The notes under the pieces were generated by a model. The model made no database searches, was not told where the DNA came from, and was given only the letters and a program-made list of their open reading frames with translations. From assembly GCA_037132075.1 (NCBI GenBank), contig JBAXPV010000016.1:1-64000 (forward strand): DNA of 64,000 nt, given 5' to 3'. The position numbers were made by a program, and so were the translations under genes. Shown here one piece after another: positions 26,115 to 35,335 of this stretch (the stretch's first letter is position 1; each line of letters begins with the position of its first letter). Origin of the DNA: JBAXPV01 sp037132075 (GTDB taxonomy: Bacteria; Bacteroidota; Bacteroidia; Bacteroidales; CAIXZF01).

Positions 26115-29100
26115 TCAGTTGATTGTCACCCTCACATCGAGTCTTGTCTCACTTTCAGTACAGCTAAGGGTCTGGGTAGCGTAATAATGAGTTCCGTTTG
26201 TTAATACTGTTGAAGTAGGCAAGGCATTTCCCCCGGAAGCCGTGCTGTACCACCTGATGACTGAACCTGTTGCCGACAGGCTGGCTACTGTCGCTCCATT
26301 GCTAAAGGTTTGTGTGGCATTGCCAGTTGGCGCACAAGGCGTCATATCAACATTCCCGACAACCTTAAACCGGGTTGGACTTTCGCAGCCGTTGACGGTT
26401 TGGCTGGCATAATAAATATGTCCATCGATCAAAGTTGTGTTGCTTGCTAAAGGCGACACATCAGCTTGGTTTAAATACCATTTCAGTCCGGTCCCCGAAG
26501 CCTGGAGGCTGGAAACCGTTGGCAAGGCTCTTGCTGAGTAAGATGGCTGGTTCACGGTTATTTGCAGTACATTCGATTCTCCGGCCACCGCCCATGTGGC
26601 ATCGCAGGTCACTTTTGACAGCCTTTTGTACCAGGTGGTGGCACTCAGGGCAGGAGGGGCATAGGTTACAGAAGTAGCTGCCGGGTCAATATCGCTAAAC
26701 CCAACGCTGGCGCTTGTTGTTGATTTCTGCCATTTGTACTCCAGGGTTCCGGTATGGCCAGTGGGAGCAGCACTGCTGGTAATAGCATCCGGAACGAAAC
26801 CCGTGCATATTGTTTGCACAGCGGTGATGGTACCCCCGTTGGCAGGGTTAGCACAAGCCGGACCATCATATACTCCCATTCTGGGCGTTGCAGTCCTGGT
26901 GGTTCCGAAATAATCGGTGGTGATACCCGATATTGATACCCCCGGAAGTGATGCTGATACCACGTAATTGGCTGCTGTTGTGCCCGGCGGTGAAACGGCA
27001 AACGATGGGTTGGTGTTTACGCTGTTTGCATCCTGACTGGTGGCGCTTTTCCAATTATCCAGTGATGTTTTATCCGCAAGGTACCAACCTAATTGGGTCC
27101 CCGTCCCTGAAACATAATAATCATTGTAATCTATCGTGAGATTATTAAGGTCTGCAAGGTAAATCGCGAAATGAGAGCCATTTGCGCCATTGTTCGACCG
27201 TGCATTGACAAATAGATTGTTTCTGATATTCTTTGTATTGGACCCAGCGCAAAGCATTGCAAAGCTCTGTTGAGATCCTGATGTCGGGGCTCCGCCGATA
27301 TACACCGTATTAAAATAGTATTTATTGGTGCCTGAAAGATCTTGTATCCCTCTAAGGCTACTTGTAGTATTGCCTCCCAAATTGATAATATTGTTTGAAA
27401 AGGTTGTGGTTCCCCCGTAGACATACATTGCCCAGATTGATGCTGCTGTTGAGCTGTTGCTTGCTGTCAAACTGTGAATAAAATTGCCAGAAACCCTACT
27501 TTCTGTAGCTGGACCTGAATAATATAAACCATTGACATTTCCGGAAAATGTAGCATAGGTGTTTGATAGATTGTAAATCTCATTACCGGTAATATTTTGT
27601 GCCGCAACAGTGGTGCTGGTTAGCACAATACCATTAACGGCTGCGGTTTCTCTTGGTGCGGAATTATAATTGGCAATGGTCAAATCCCTTACTGTATTAT
27701 TAGAAATGGTGTTTGTTCCGGCAGATGCATTAATGCCGTTAATACATCCAAGTGTACCAGATGTGGAATTTGTTGTACTGTTTTTCAGGTTGGCAATGGT
27801 ATTGCCAGACATGATATTCGTTCCTGAGCCTGATGAATAGATTCCATATACATCCTGTTCATTTGCAGTTGATGTGGAAGACGCATTGATGCTGTTGGCG
27901 GTTTCGTTGCTGCCAATGGTATTGGATGAGATGGTGGTATTGCCGGAACCAATTAAAGATATACCATAGAAATCAGTATTGTTAGTGGAAGCATTAGCTG
28001 TTGTTATGGCTCCGATGATATTTCCGCTTACGCTTAAGCTGGGGTTAATCATGTTTCCTCCTAAATCCAGGCCATAAAAAATGCCACCAGGAGTTGCATT
28101 CGTTAAAATAATGGAGCCGGTTCCGGTGGTGGCACCAATGATATTTGGCGTGCCGTTGGTTCCGATAGTGGTGGATGTCCCCTGAATACTCATTCCATAA
28201 AAATTTGAAGCATCACTATTTGACCAGTTGATATTTTGAATGGTATTGCTCTGAATGTTAGTCGTGTTTGCTGCTGATTGTACATAAATCCCCACGAAAT
28301 TATTTCCATTGGCATTCGTTTTGGTTAATGCAGATCCCCCGCAGGAGGCTGCTCTGCCACCGATAAAATTGCCTGTAACGGCATGGTTGGAGCCTTCTCT
28401 CACATCAATAAAGATGGCCCACCCGCTCCCTGTGGGAATTACAGGATCGGTTTCATAAAAACTGTTGCCAACCAAATTAAAGGACGTATTGTTATCAAAC
28501 AGGAAGATTCCATGCGAATTCAAATTGCTGCTCAAATTGATGAAGTCGAAAAAGTTATTGTAACTGATTGTGTTATTGCTATTCATACGAGAAACACTCC
28601 CGTAGGAAAAAATAGCCGCAGTAGGTCTGTTTCCACCTGCATTCGTTATATTATTATATGAAATGGTGTTGTTGTCGTTTCCGGCGGTACCATCGGTATT
28701 GGAGAATAAAACAATACCGCCGGGACTGTAAGTATCGACCCGGTTTGAACCTTTCAGCGTGCAATACTGCACGGTATTGTAAGTGGCATCATTGATCAGT
28801 CGGATCGTTGAAGTGCCGTCCGTTGAAGAGGTGCTCAAATTGGAAATGATCAGGTCGGCCGAGGAATTGCCCTGATTCACACTTCCATTGATGGTTACAT
28901 GGTCACCACCGTTCAGGTCGATGAGCGGAGCGGCAAGGTTGCCTGTGATACTTAATCCGGTAATTGTGGGATAAATAGTAACGGAAGTATAATAACTGAC
29001 ATTGGCATAGCCGCTGGCATATAAAATGGCCGAAGCCGTTTCATAAGTACTTCCTGCCAGTTTCAATGTAATGGCCCCGCTGTGTGTGCCTGCATTGATG

Positions 29101-29942
29101 GCATCAAAAGCCCCCTTAAGGGTGGCATAGCGGGCTGCATAGGTTCCCGAAACAAAAGCTTGTACAGGAAAAGCATCCGGTTGGTTCCAGGCAGTATTGC
29201 CATATATTGTGCCGTTCAACCCACCGCTTGAAACATTATCCGTTAAAGTAGAGCCGCTTCCATTTGTCATTTTATAATAATGATTCAAACCTGATTCATT
29301 TCCCACAAGCTCCTTGTTCATATTGGCCTGGATCTCCGCCTGGCTGCGGGCGGTACTCCACAATCGTACTTCATCGATCAATCCCGGGAAATATTTGTTC
29401 TTTTGCTCATTATGTTCATATAAATTGCCCAATTGAAAGATATTGGGGGTTGGTGATCCAACAAGAGTACCACTGGTTTCTGAAACACCATTAATATACA
29501 AGGTAGATGTAGTGCCATTTTTTACAACTGCTACATGGACCCATTTGCCGTTATTGATATTGGTGCTACCATATATCCCCTGCCATGCTGTTGTTGGCGA
29601 GGCATCAATCCCAAACTGGAGGGTTGCGGTAGTTCCGCTAACACCCAACCTGAATTCGACAGTCTGTGAATAGGCACTCCAGGAAACTATTTCAGGTTCC
29701 ACGGGAGTATATCCTGTAGGAATCGAAATTTTGATCCAGGCTTCAATGGTCATAGTGCTGTTATAAGCGGGCATGGTGCTGAACCCAACATAATCACCAT
29801 TCCCGTCAAAATTCAGACAATGGTTTTGTGCTGAAACCGGATTAAAGCTAAGTAGAAAATAAAACAATGAGATAAACACTCCTGAGATTACTGGGCTTTT
29901 AATGGCCAGAATAAATCGGGTATTTGAGTTTAAGGATTTCAT
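26115..29942 (-). CDS. Secreted LamG plus parallel beta-helix protein with Ig-like tail
   Basis: 1275 aa. The signal peptide has a long N-region and a core G-V-F-I-S-L-F-Y-F-L-L-S, cleaved near V-S-A-Q. Residues about 40-240 form a LamG/concanavalin-A-like domain: L-N-F-D-G-N-G-D-Y-V, M-T-I-E-A-W-I-K, W-V-H-V-A-V-V-K, L-Y-I-N-G and I-D-E-V-R-L-W-S-T-A-R-S. These domains often bind sugars or matrix proteins. Residues about 270-1000 form a parallel beta-helix (V-T-I-N-G-S-V-N, N-T-V-Q-Y-C-T-L, N-N-T-I-S-Y-N-N repeats). Then come one Cys-bounded Ig-like module and the shared tail ending C-T-E-S-E-T-R. It is the LamG-carrying paralogue of the next gene. The tail coding DNA of the two shares a run of more than 30 identical bases (near 22955-22998 and 26328-26362). 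No sorting domain is recognisable at the end. Confidence 0.92.
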   Translation of the reverse strand: MKSLNSNTRFILAIKSPVISGVFISLFYFLLSFNPVSAQNHCLNFDGNGDYVGFSTMPAYNSTMTIEAWIKISIPTGYTPVEPEIVSWSAYSQTVEFRLGVSGTTATLQFGIDASPTTAWQGIYGSTNINNGKWVHVAVVKNGTTSTLYINGVSETSGTLVGSPTPNIFQLGNLYEHNEQKNKYFPGLIDEVRLWSTARSQAEIQANMNKELVGNESGLNHYYKMTNGSGSTLTDNVSSGGLNGTIYGNTAWNQPDAFPVQAFVSGTYAARYATLKGAFDAINAGTHSGAITLKLAGSTYETASAILYASGYANVSYYTSVTIYPTITGLSITGNLAAPLIDLNGGDHVTINGSVNQGNSSADLIISNLSTSSTDGTSTIRLINDATYNTVQYCTLKGSNRVDTYSPGGIVLFSNTDGTAGNDNNTISYNNITNAGGNRPTAAIFSYGSVSRMNSNNTISYNNFFDFINLSSNLNSHGIFLFDNNTSFNLVGNSFYETDPVIPTGSGWAIFIDVREGSNHAVTGNFIGGRAASCGGSALTKTNANGNNFVGIYVQSAANTTNIQSNTIQNINWSNSDASNFYGMSIQGTSTTIGTNGTPNIIGATTGTGSIILTNATPGGIFYGLDLGGNMINPSLSVSGNIIGAITTANASTNNTDFYGISLIGSGNTTISSNTIGSNETANSINASSTSTANEQDVYGIYSSGSGTNIMSGNTIANLKNSTTNSTSGTLGCINGINASAGTNTISNNTVRDLTIANYNSAPRETAAVNGIVLTSTTVAAQNITGNEIYNLSNTYATFSGNVNGLYYSGPATESRVSGNFIHSLTASNSSTAASIWAMYVYGGTTTFSNNIINLGGNTTSSLRGIQDLSGTNKYYFNTVYIGGAPTSGSQQSFAMLCAGSNTKNIRNNLFVNARSNNGANGSHFAIYLADLNNLTIDYNDYYVSGTGTQLGWYLADKTSLDNWKSATSQDANSVNTNPSFAVSPPGTTAANYVVSASLPGVSISGITTDYFGTTRTATPRMGVYDGPACANPANGGTITAVQTICTGFVPDAITSSAAPTGHTGTLEYKWQKSTTSASVGFSDIDPAATSVTYAPPALSATTWYKRLSKVTCDATWAVAGESNVLQITVNQPSYSARALPTVSSLQASGTGLKWYLNQADVSPLASNTTLIDGHIYYASQTVNGCESPTRFKVVGNVDMTPCAPTGNATQTFSNGATVASLSATGSVIRWYSTASGGNALPTSTVLTNGTHYYATQTLSCTESETRLDVRVTIN

Positions 29943-29993
29943 TATAAATTGTTTAGGGGATTTATTTTTATTTTTATTAAACTTTTGTGCTCA

Positions 29994-32558
29994 TTATAAT
30001 CCGTTGATTGTTACCCTGACATCCAGCCTGCTTGCGCTCTCGGTGCAGCTAAGGGTTTGGGTGGCATAATAATGAGTTCCGTTTGTTAATACTGTGGAAG
30101 TTGGCAGTGCGGTTCCCCCTGAAGCCGAACTGTACCATCTAATACTTGAACCTGATGCCTGCAGGCTGGCTATTGTCGCACCATTACTGAAGGTTTGTGC
30201 GAGATCACCTGTTGGTGCATAAGGTGTCAGATCCACATTCCCGATTACTATAAATCGCGTTGGCCCTTCGCATCCGTTCACGGTTTGACTGGCATAATAA
30301 GCCTGGCCATTTACCAATGCCTCTGTGCCGGTATATAAAGTTCCATCATTTGCTGCGGAATACCATTTAAGCCCGGTGCCTGAAGCTTGCAGGCTCGCCA
30401 CTGTTGGCCAGGTCCTTCCTGAGTAGGAGGGCTGGTTCACCGTAATGGTCGTTGAGGCACAGCTTACACTAAAGGCACCATTGTTGAAATTTCTGGCATA
30501 ATACGTAGTATTTGTAATGGGTGATGCTGTGTAGGTATTGCCGGTACCGACTTCTGTTCCCCCACAACTACCTGTGTACCAATAAACGGTGCCTGCAGCG
30601 CCATTGGCAGTCAAGGTTGTTGAGAACCCGTTGCAAATCGGGCTGGTTCCGGAAATGCTTGTTGGTGCAGCAGGCACCGCAAGTGTTGTAAAACTTATCT
30701 GGCTCCCGTAGCTCGTTCCACTGGTATTCAGGGCATAAGCACGTGCATAATAGGTTGTTACGGCTAACAAACCGCTAAGGTTAATCGTAAAATCGCCGGT
30801 ACTATAGGAACCTGTAGTTTCTGTTTTGGAGTTGTTAACAGTCGGACAGCTTGTTGTGCCGTAACAGACACCGCGAACACTTGGATTCGCCGAGCCGATG
30901 GAGGTAATGCTTCCGCTAACATCAGCCGTATTTGCTAAAATATTCGCAGAACTGTTGCTGGTAATGACCGGCAGCCCGACACCCGCATTGGACGTAACCC
31001 AGTTTGAGGTAGAGCCGCTTAAAGCAATATTTGTTAAAGTGCCGTTATTGTCACCGCCGGCTAAATCCGGTAAAGTGCTTATGCCGGTATTGGTGTTTCC
31101 TGCATTCCCATTATCAAAATTATACAGAGCCACAAGGCCTGCCTCATTGCCCGTAAGGGTATTCGCCATATTCGAATTGATTTCACAGGCTGTCCTGGCT
31201 GTATTCCATACACGCAATTCGTCGATTTTCCCATTAAAAAAAGATGCCGGAGCGAGGCCGTTTCTGGCTCCGATAAGCAATTTGGTGGTCGTACTTCCGA
31301 TATCATTCGTTTTGGCCAATGTCGAGAAAAGTTGTCCGTTTTTATAGATCGTGATGTTGGTGTGATCATAAACAACGGCAATATGATACCATTGGCCGGG
31401 CGTAACCGGGAAAGAATTCCCTCCCTGCCAGGTCCAGTTGGGCATTAAAGCAAACCTGAAATATCCGTCAATAATGGACGCTTCATAGAGGTTTTCCTTG
31501 TTATATAGATGATGTTTTCCTAAGGGCGTTTCTGTTGCATTAAACCAACACTCCACGGTGAGGTTTTGGGTGCCCGGGTTGAGATTTGCAGCATCATCAA
31601 TAGAAACATAATCGTCTACGCCATCAAAATCCAAGGCATTGCCTGGGTAATCCATGCCAATAACAACTGTTACATTGTCAGAGATATGCAAGACAGGATC
31701 TCCGGCCATGCCACCATATTCAACAATATAACCGTTGATATATGTGGGCGTTGAGGTGTTCCCTAAATTATTCCATTGGCCATTAGCTGAAGGGAATATT
31801 TCAACGTAATCTTCCCCATGCAAACCACTGTTTGGTTCACCGCTATGCCAATTGGCATATTGACCGGCAACGGCACTGCCAGTATTCACTCCCGACCAAA
31901 ATTGAGTCCCTGTTTCAGGACCAGTTACCCATTTCCAGATACTTCCATCGCCAACAACAGCATTTCCGCCAAGCCAGGCTCCGGCAGCACCGATTTTTGA
32001 GGTGCAAAAAGTGTTTTCGGCATCAGAGGTCATGGTTGCCAGGTAGCCTTGTAAGCCAAAATAGGTTTTTTCTGCAGCATGAGTTTGTGCATCGGTCCAG
32101 GATTCTGTTCCGCTTATATATTCATAATAGTGCCCATTCCCCGAAAAGGGCAAGGCTGCATTCAGACTCAGGGTGACCACACGTGCTGTAGCATTGGGAC
32201 TCGCGTTGGTATTGGTGTAAGTTAATTTTCGTAATGTTAGCTGGTAATAGGCTGCAGTTGTTGCGCCTGTCAAGGTTAAAACGCCGCTGGTGCTGTTGTA
32301 GGAATAGGAAATACTCCCATCAGTGCCGCTGCTGACGCCGTCGATGCCCAGAACATCCTGGCCTGTAACAAAATTACTACTGATGGAAACTGTAGCCCCA
32401 ACCAGGGCTGTAGTTCCGTCAGTGACAGTGGTATTTGTCGCAATGTGAACAGCGGTGTTCTGGCTCACAGAGGTCCCGCCTCCGGTTACATGAAGCGTTT
32501 GAGCCATCAGGCTTCCGGTACTTAATAGTACTGAGAATATAAGTATAAATCGCTTCAT
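29994..32558 (-). CDS. Secreted C-type-lectin-like and LamG protein with Ig-like tail
   Basis: 854 aa with a typical signal peptide (M-K-R-F-I-L-I-F-S-V-L-L to M-A-Q). Residues about 20-140 are a Ser/Thr-rich beta region. Residues about 140-285 fit a C-type lectin fold: G-H-Y-Y-E-Y, S-W-T-D-A-Q-x-H-A, G-Y-L-A-T-M-T-S, A-W-L-G-G, W-K-W-V-T-G-P-E, N-W-H-S-G-E-P-N, E-D-Y-V-E-I and Y-I-V-E-Y. The E-P-N tripeptide is the classic mannose-type calcium/sugar motif. A LamG domain follows (L-D-F-D-G-V-D-D-Y-V to I-D-E-L-R-V-W-N-T-A-R-T), then an FN3-like domain, an Ig_7-like domain and the shared tail ending C-T-E-S-A-S-R. Two lectin-type folds in one protein favour glycan binding, though ligands are unknown. 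The 10-bp gap to the upstream gene argues for one transcript. Confidence 0.92.
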   Translation of the reverse strand: MKRFILIFSVLLSTGSLMAQTLHVTGGGTSVSQNTAVHIATNTTVTDGTTALVGATVSISSNFVTGQDVLGIDGVSSGTDGSISYSYNSTSGVLTLTGATTAAYYQLTLRKLTYTNTNASPNATARVVTLSLNAALPFSGNGHYYEYISGTESWTDAQTHAAEKTYFGLQGYLATMTSDAENTFCTSKIGAAGAWLGGNAVVGDGSIWKWVTGPETGTQFWSGVNTGSAVAGQYANWHSGEPNSGLHGEDYVEIFPSANGQWNNLGNTSTPTYINGYIVEYGGMAGDPVLHISDNVTVVIGMDYPGNALDFDGVDDYVSIDDAANLNPGTQNLTVECWFNATETPLGKHHLYNKENLYEASIIDGYFRFALMPNWTWQGGNSFPVTPGQWYHIAVVYDHTNITIYKNGQLFSTLAKTNDIGSTTTKLLIGARNGLAPASFFNGKIDELRVWNTARTACEINSNMANTLTGNEAGLVALYNFDNGNAGNTNTGISTLPDLAGGDNNGTLTNIALSGSTSNWVTSNAGVGLPVITSNSSANILANTADVSGSITSIGSANPSVRGVCYGTTSCPTVNNSKTETTGSYSTGDFTINLSGLLAVTTYYARAYALNTSGTSYGSQISFTTLAVPAAPTSISGTSPICNGFSTTLTANGAAGTVYWYTGSCGGTEVGTGNTYTASPITNTTYYARNFNNGAFSVSCASTTITVNQPSYSGRTWPTVASLQASGTGLKWYSAANDGTLYTGTEALVNGQAYYASQTVNGCEGPTRFIVIGNVDLTPYAPTGDLAQTFSNGATIASLQASGSSIRWYSSASGGTALPTSTVLTNGTHYYATQTLSCTESASRLDVRVTINGL

Positions 32559-32568
32559 GGTTTTTATT

Positions 32569-34017
32569 TTATTGATATAATAATGTGACTGTTACATCAA
32601 GTCTTGAGGCACTTTCAGAACAATTAATTGTTTGGCTTGCAAAATAATGCGTCCCGGCTACCAGGTATGTTGTTGCCGGATTCAAGGCCGTTCCCCCGCT
32701 GGAAGTTGCGTACCACTTGATGTTTGTTCCTGTAGCCTGTAAGAAGGCAACAGTTTCTCCGGCGTTATGAGATTGAGAACTACTTCCTGTTGGTGGCGGA
32801 GGCGTCAGGTCCAATACGCCTATTACCACAAATCGAGTTGTACTCTCACATCCGTTTGTGGTTTGGCTGGCATAATAGTGGGTGCCATCAACGATGACTG
32901 TTGAAGCTGGCAGCAATGATCCTCCGCTTGACTGGTTGTACCATTTGATTCCCGTTCCGCTGACAACCACATCTGCCAGGGTTTTAACAGCGGGTGTATA
33001 ATGAGGAACAGTAATCGTAATGACATTTGAATAGGCCGTGGAGCTCCCCGAAGTCACGGCAGCCCGGTAGTATCGGCTTGCGCTAAGTGCGCCAATTTGT
33101 ACTGAAGTAAGGGGGGTGCTTGTTGCGCCACTGATGCCCGACCATGTATTTCCATCGCTTGAAACCTGCCATTGAATCGTTCCTGAAGAACCGCTTAAGC
33201 TGAGATCTGACGGAGTATTACCGCTGCAGACACTTTGATCTGATGCAGCAGTTCCTGCGGTAGCTTCATAAACCTTGGCCCAGCTGCCGGGAAGCGCAGC
33301 AAGTGTTCCTGACACCACGGAATGGTTGTCGGTTTCAAAAGTGCCGATAACCGATCCAGGCGTATCTTGGGTGAATACCAGGCTGTCAAAAACGATGCTC
33401 CCTGTACTGTAAATATGGAGATAGGCATAAGGCTCATTATTATTTGTCCCCTTAGAGGTAAACTTCCCATAATAATCGGATGAATTATATGTACTAGCAT
33501 TGGTAGCTGTGATCACCTGGTTTGGACTCTTCGGTAAAAACGTCATTACATCTGCCGTTGTATATGTTAGCAACAGTTGCCCGTTGTGGTATACCTGGAT
33601 CTGATTTCCGACATCCCCGGCACACCAGGCAAACCCAAAATAATTTTTATCCTCATTGAGTTTCAGTCCTACTTTTGCTGTTTCTGATATGCCTAAGTAA
33701 GAGCCTGTTCCTGCACCATAATCATTATCACCAATCACTGAAGATGTCCCGCTTATTTTGAAATATTTCCCCAGATTGGAAATATTGGTTCCGGTTGGTG
33801 GAGCAGCAGCCCAATCAGCCCCTGTCGTGCTAAATGACATAGAAGTGAGTGTTTGGGGATTGGTAACAATCACATTGGAGGTATTGTCTGCTGGAGGACT
33901 CACATAAACTTTAATGGAGTTTGTCTGGGCCCTGACTTGTAATGCAGACAAGGTTAATATGACAAACAAGCCTAAGCTGATTCTGGAAACATTTTTTTTG
34001 GGTTGCTGGTTTTTCAT
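32569..34017 (-). CDS. Secreted protein with unrecognised N-terminal domain and Ig-like tail
   Basis: 482 aa. Basic N-region (M-K-N-Q-Q-P-K-K), hydrophobic core and cleavage near V-R-A-Q. Residues about 32-245 form one beta-rich domain I cannot name. It contains Y-F-G-F-A-W-C-A-G-D-V-G-N, Y-Y-G-K-F-T-S-K-G and F-D-S-L-V-F, a faint resemblance to jelly-roll surface proteins described from cyanobacteria. Then come an Ig-like unit (S-V-C-S-G-N-T-P, I-Q-W-Q-V-S-S-D-G) matching the giant protein's array units, and the two-domain shared tail ending C-S-E-S-A-S-R. Its stop is 10 bp from the next start and its own start 22 bp after the preceding stop. This is the shortest member that still carries the shared tail. 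No sorting domain. Confidence 0.88.
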   Translation of the reverse strand: MKNQQPKKNVSRISLGLFVILTLSALQVRAQTNSIKVYVSPPADNTSNVIVTNPQTLTSMSFSTTGADWAAAPPTGTNISNLGKYFKISGTSSVIGDNDYGAGTGSYLGISETAKVGLKLNEDKNYFGFAWCAGDVGNQIQVYHNGQLLLTYTTADVMTFLPKSPNQVITATNASTYNSSDYYGKFTSKGTNNNEPYAYLHIYSTGSIVFDSLVFTQDTPGSVIGTFETDNHSVVSGTLAALPGSWAKVYEATAGTAASDQSVCSGNTPSDLSLSGSSGTIQWQVSSDGNTWSGISGATSTPLTSVQIGALSASRYYRAAVTSGSSTAYSNVITITVPHYTPAVKTLADVVVSGTGIKWYNQSSGGSLLPASTVIVDGTHYYASQTTNGCESTTRFVVIGVLDLTPPPPTGSSSQSHNAGETVAFLQATGTNIKWYATSSGGTALNPATTYLVAGTHYFASQTINCSESASRLDVTVTLLYQ

Positions 34018-34039
34018 TTTTAGTTTTTTGATAGATATT

Positions 34040-35200
34040 TTATAATTTAGTGATAGTCACTTGTCCATGACCACTGTTGCTGCCTGCAGTGTTTAATTGA
34101 TTTCCCCCATCGTTATAGGAACCGCCACCGCCTGAGCCAGCATCCCCGCCGCCGCCACCACCGGAATATCCGCCGCCACCGCCGCCATCATATCCTCCGG
34201 CTCCACCAAATCCGCCATCCCGGCAATCACCGACTGATGCTCCTGTGCCTCCCGTACCACCGGCTGCGCCTCCTGTAAAAGAAACACCTCCGGTGCTTAT
34301 TGGCCCATAACTGCTTGTGCTTCCTTGTGTATCCCCACCTGAGCCCGTTAGCCCTCCGCCACCTGATCCGCCCTGGTAGCCAGTGTTGCATGAGCCTGTG
34401 CCACCAGAGCCACCACTACCGCCAGGTCCGCCACTATCGCCAGTACCGCTGCCTCCCGAAGTTGTTGTTAATCCATGCCCGCCTACTTGTCCGGCGGTAC
34501 TTAGCCGTGTTGTGGCACCACCACCGCCACCGGCTATGATCAGGGGGCCGTTGCTGGAAGTGGTAACAAAAGATCCACCGCCTCCTGAACCGCCTGCAGT
34601 TTGTGGATAGGCGCTGCCTGTATAATCATCCACTGTTCCGTCCAAACCACGCTGCCCGACAACGATTTTCAATACCTGTCCTGCGGTTAATGAGAAATCT
34701 CCCCTGCTGATAGAACTTCCATTCCCAAGGCCTGTTACATTACCATCAATACTTGCGCCGGAACTCGTAATGTTATAGGCTGAAGATGAAGTCACTGTTG
34801 GGTTGGTTGGCGAATAATAAGTTGAAAAATAATAACTTCCGCTCCAACTGCCAAATGATACTGAAGTGATGCCATATTGGGTGCAACTGCTATAAGACGA
34901 AAGTCCTGCAGAAATCACAACACGAACAATATACTGTGAGCCGATACTAAATCCGTATTGGTGTATTGCCGCATAACTGACACGGGAATCATCAGTGTAC
35001 GTGGTACATCCCCATAAGCCCCCGCTTGCCGTAGTTGTAATCAGGACATCATAGGAGCTTCCATTATTACCACGATAGCCAGTCATTCCACCTGGGTCGG
35101 AGATCACTGTTTGCCCCTGCAATTGCCCTGACAGAAAAACCAAAATAATCACTTGAAAAATAAACCGCTTGGAACTGAGCCTGAAAATGTGCTGTTTCAT
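34040..35200 (-). CDS. Secreted Gly-rich protein, first gene of the surface convoy
   Basis: 386 aa from the ATG at 35200, where M-K-Q-H-I-F opens a normal signal peptide ending L-Q-G-Q. In-frame ATGs at 35215 and 35263 would only add hydrophilic residues before it. Residues about 28-140 are a Tyr/Ser-rich beta region (Y-G-F-S-I-G-S-Q-Y-I-V-R-V-V). From about residue 165 to the end lies one Gly-rich module of the type repeated nine times in the giant protein: Q-V-L-K-I-V-V-G, GGSGGGGSFVTT, I-I-A-G-G-G-G-G, GGGGGYSGGGGGG, and a closing S-G-H-G-Q-V-T-I. It ends directly after that module and lacks the Ig-like tail of its five downstream neighbours. It is the natural lead gene of the transcript, yet no clear TA-nn-TTTG box lies in the 200 bp upstream. 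Confidence 0.88.
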   Translation of the reverse strand: MKQHIFRLSSKRFIFQVIILVFLSGQLQGQTVISDPGGMTGYRGNNGSSYDVLITTTASGGLWGCTTYTDDSRVSYAAIHQYGFSIGSQYIVRVVISAGLSSYSSCTQYGITSVSFGSWSGSYYFSTYYSPTNPTVTSSSAYNITSSGASIDGNVTGLGNGSSISRGDFSLTAGQVLKIVVGQRGLDGTVDDYTGSAYPQTAGGSGGGGSFVTTSSNGPLIIAGGGGGATTRLSTAGQVGGHGLTTTSGGSGTGDSGGPGGSGGSGGTGSCNTGYQGGSGGGGLTGSGGDTQGSTSSYGPISTGGVSFTGGAAGGTGGTGASVGDCRDGGFGGAGGYDGGGGGGYSGGGGGGDAGSGGGGSYNDGGNQLNTAGSNSGHGQVTITKL

Positions 35201-35335
35201 ATAAAAAATCCCCATTTTTTTTAAATATATAGAACACAGATTGTATTTCTCAGATGATAGCAAATCATCATTTTACGAGCTGTATTTATATACAAGCAAA
35301 AAGAAAGATTTTTTCTATTTTTTTATGTAAAGTAA

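Noticed and set aside
3667..35200. T9SS type B (CHU_C) or type A sorting domains on the convoy proteins
   Set aside because: The last 80-100 residues of each were read by eye. They are Ig-like (Y-A-[TS]-Q-x, C-[TS]-E-S) or, in the first gene, the Gly-rich module end, without the P-N-P, G-x-Y or gliding-motility C-terminal signatures.
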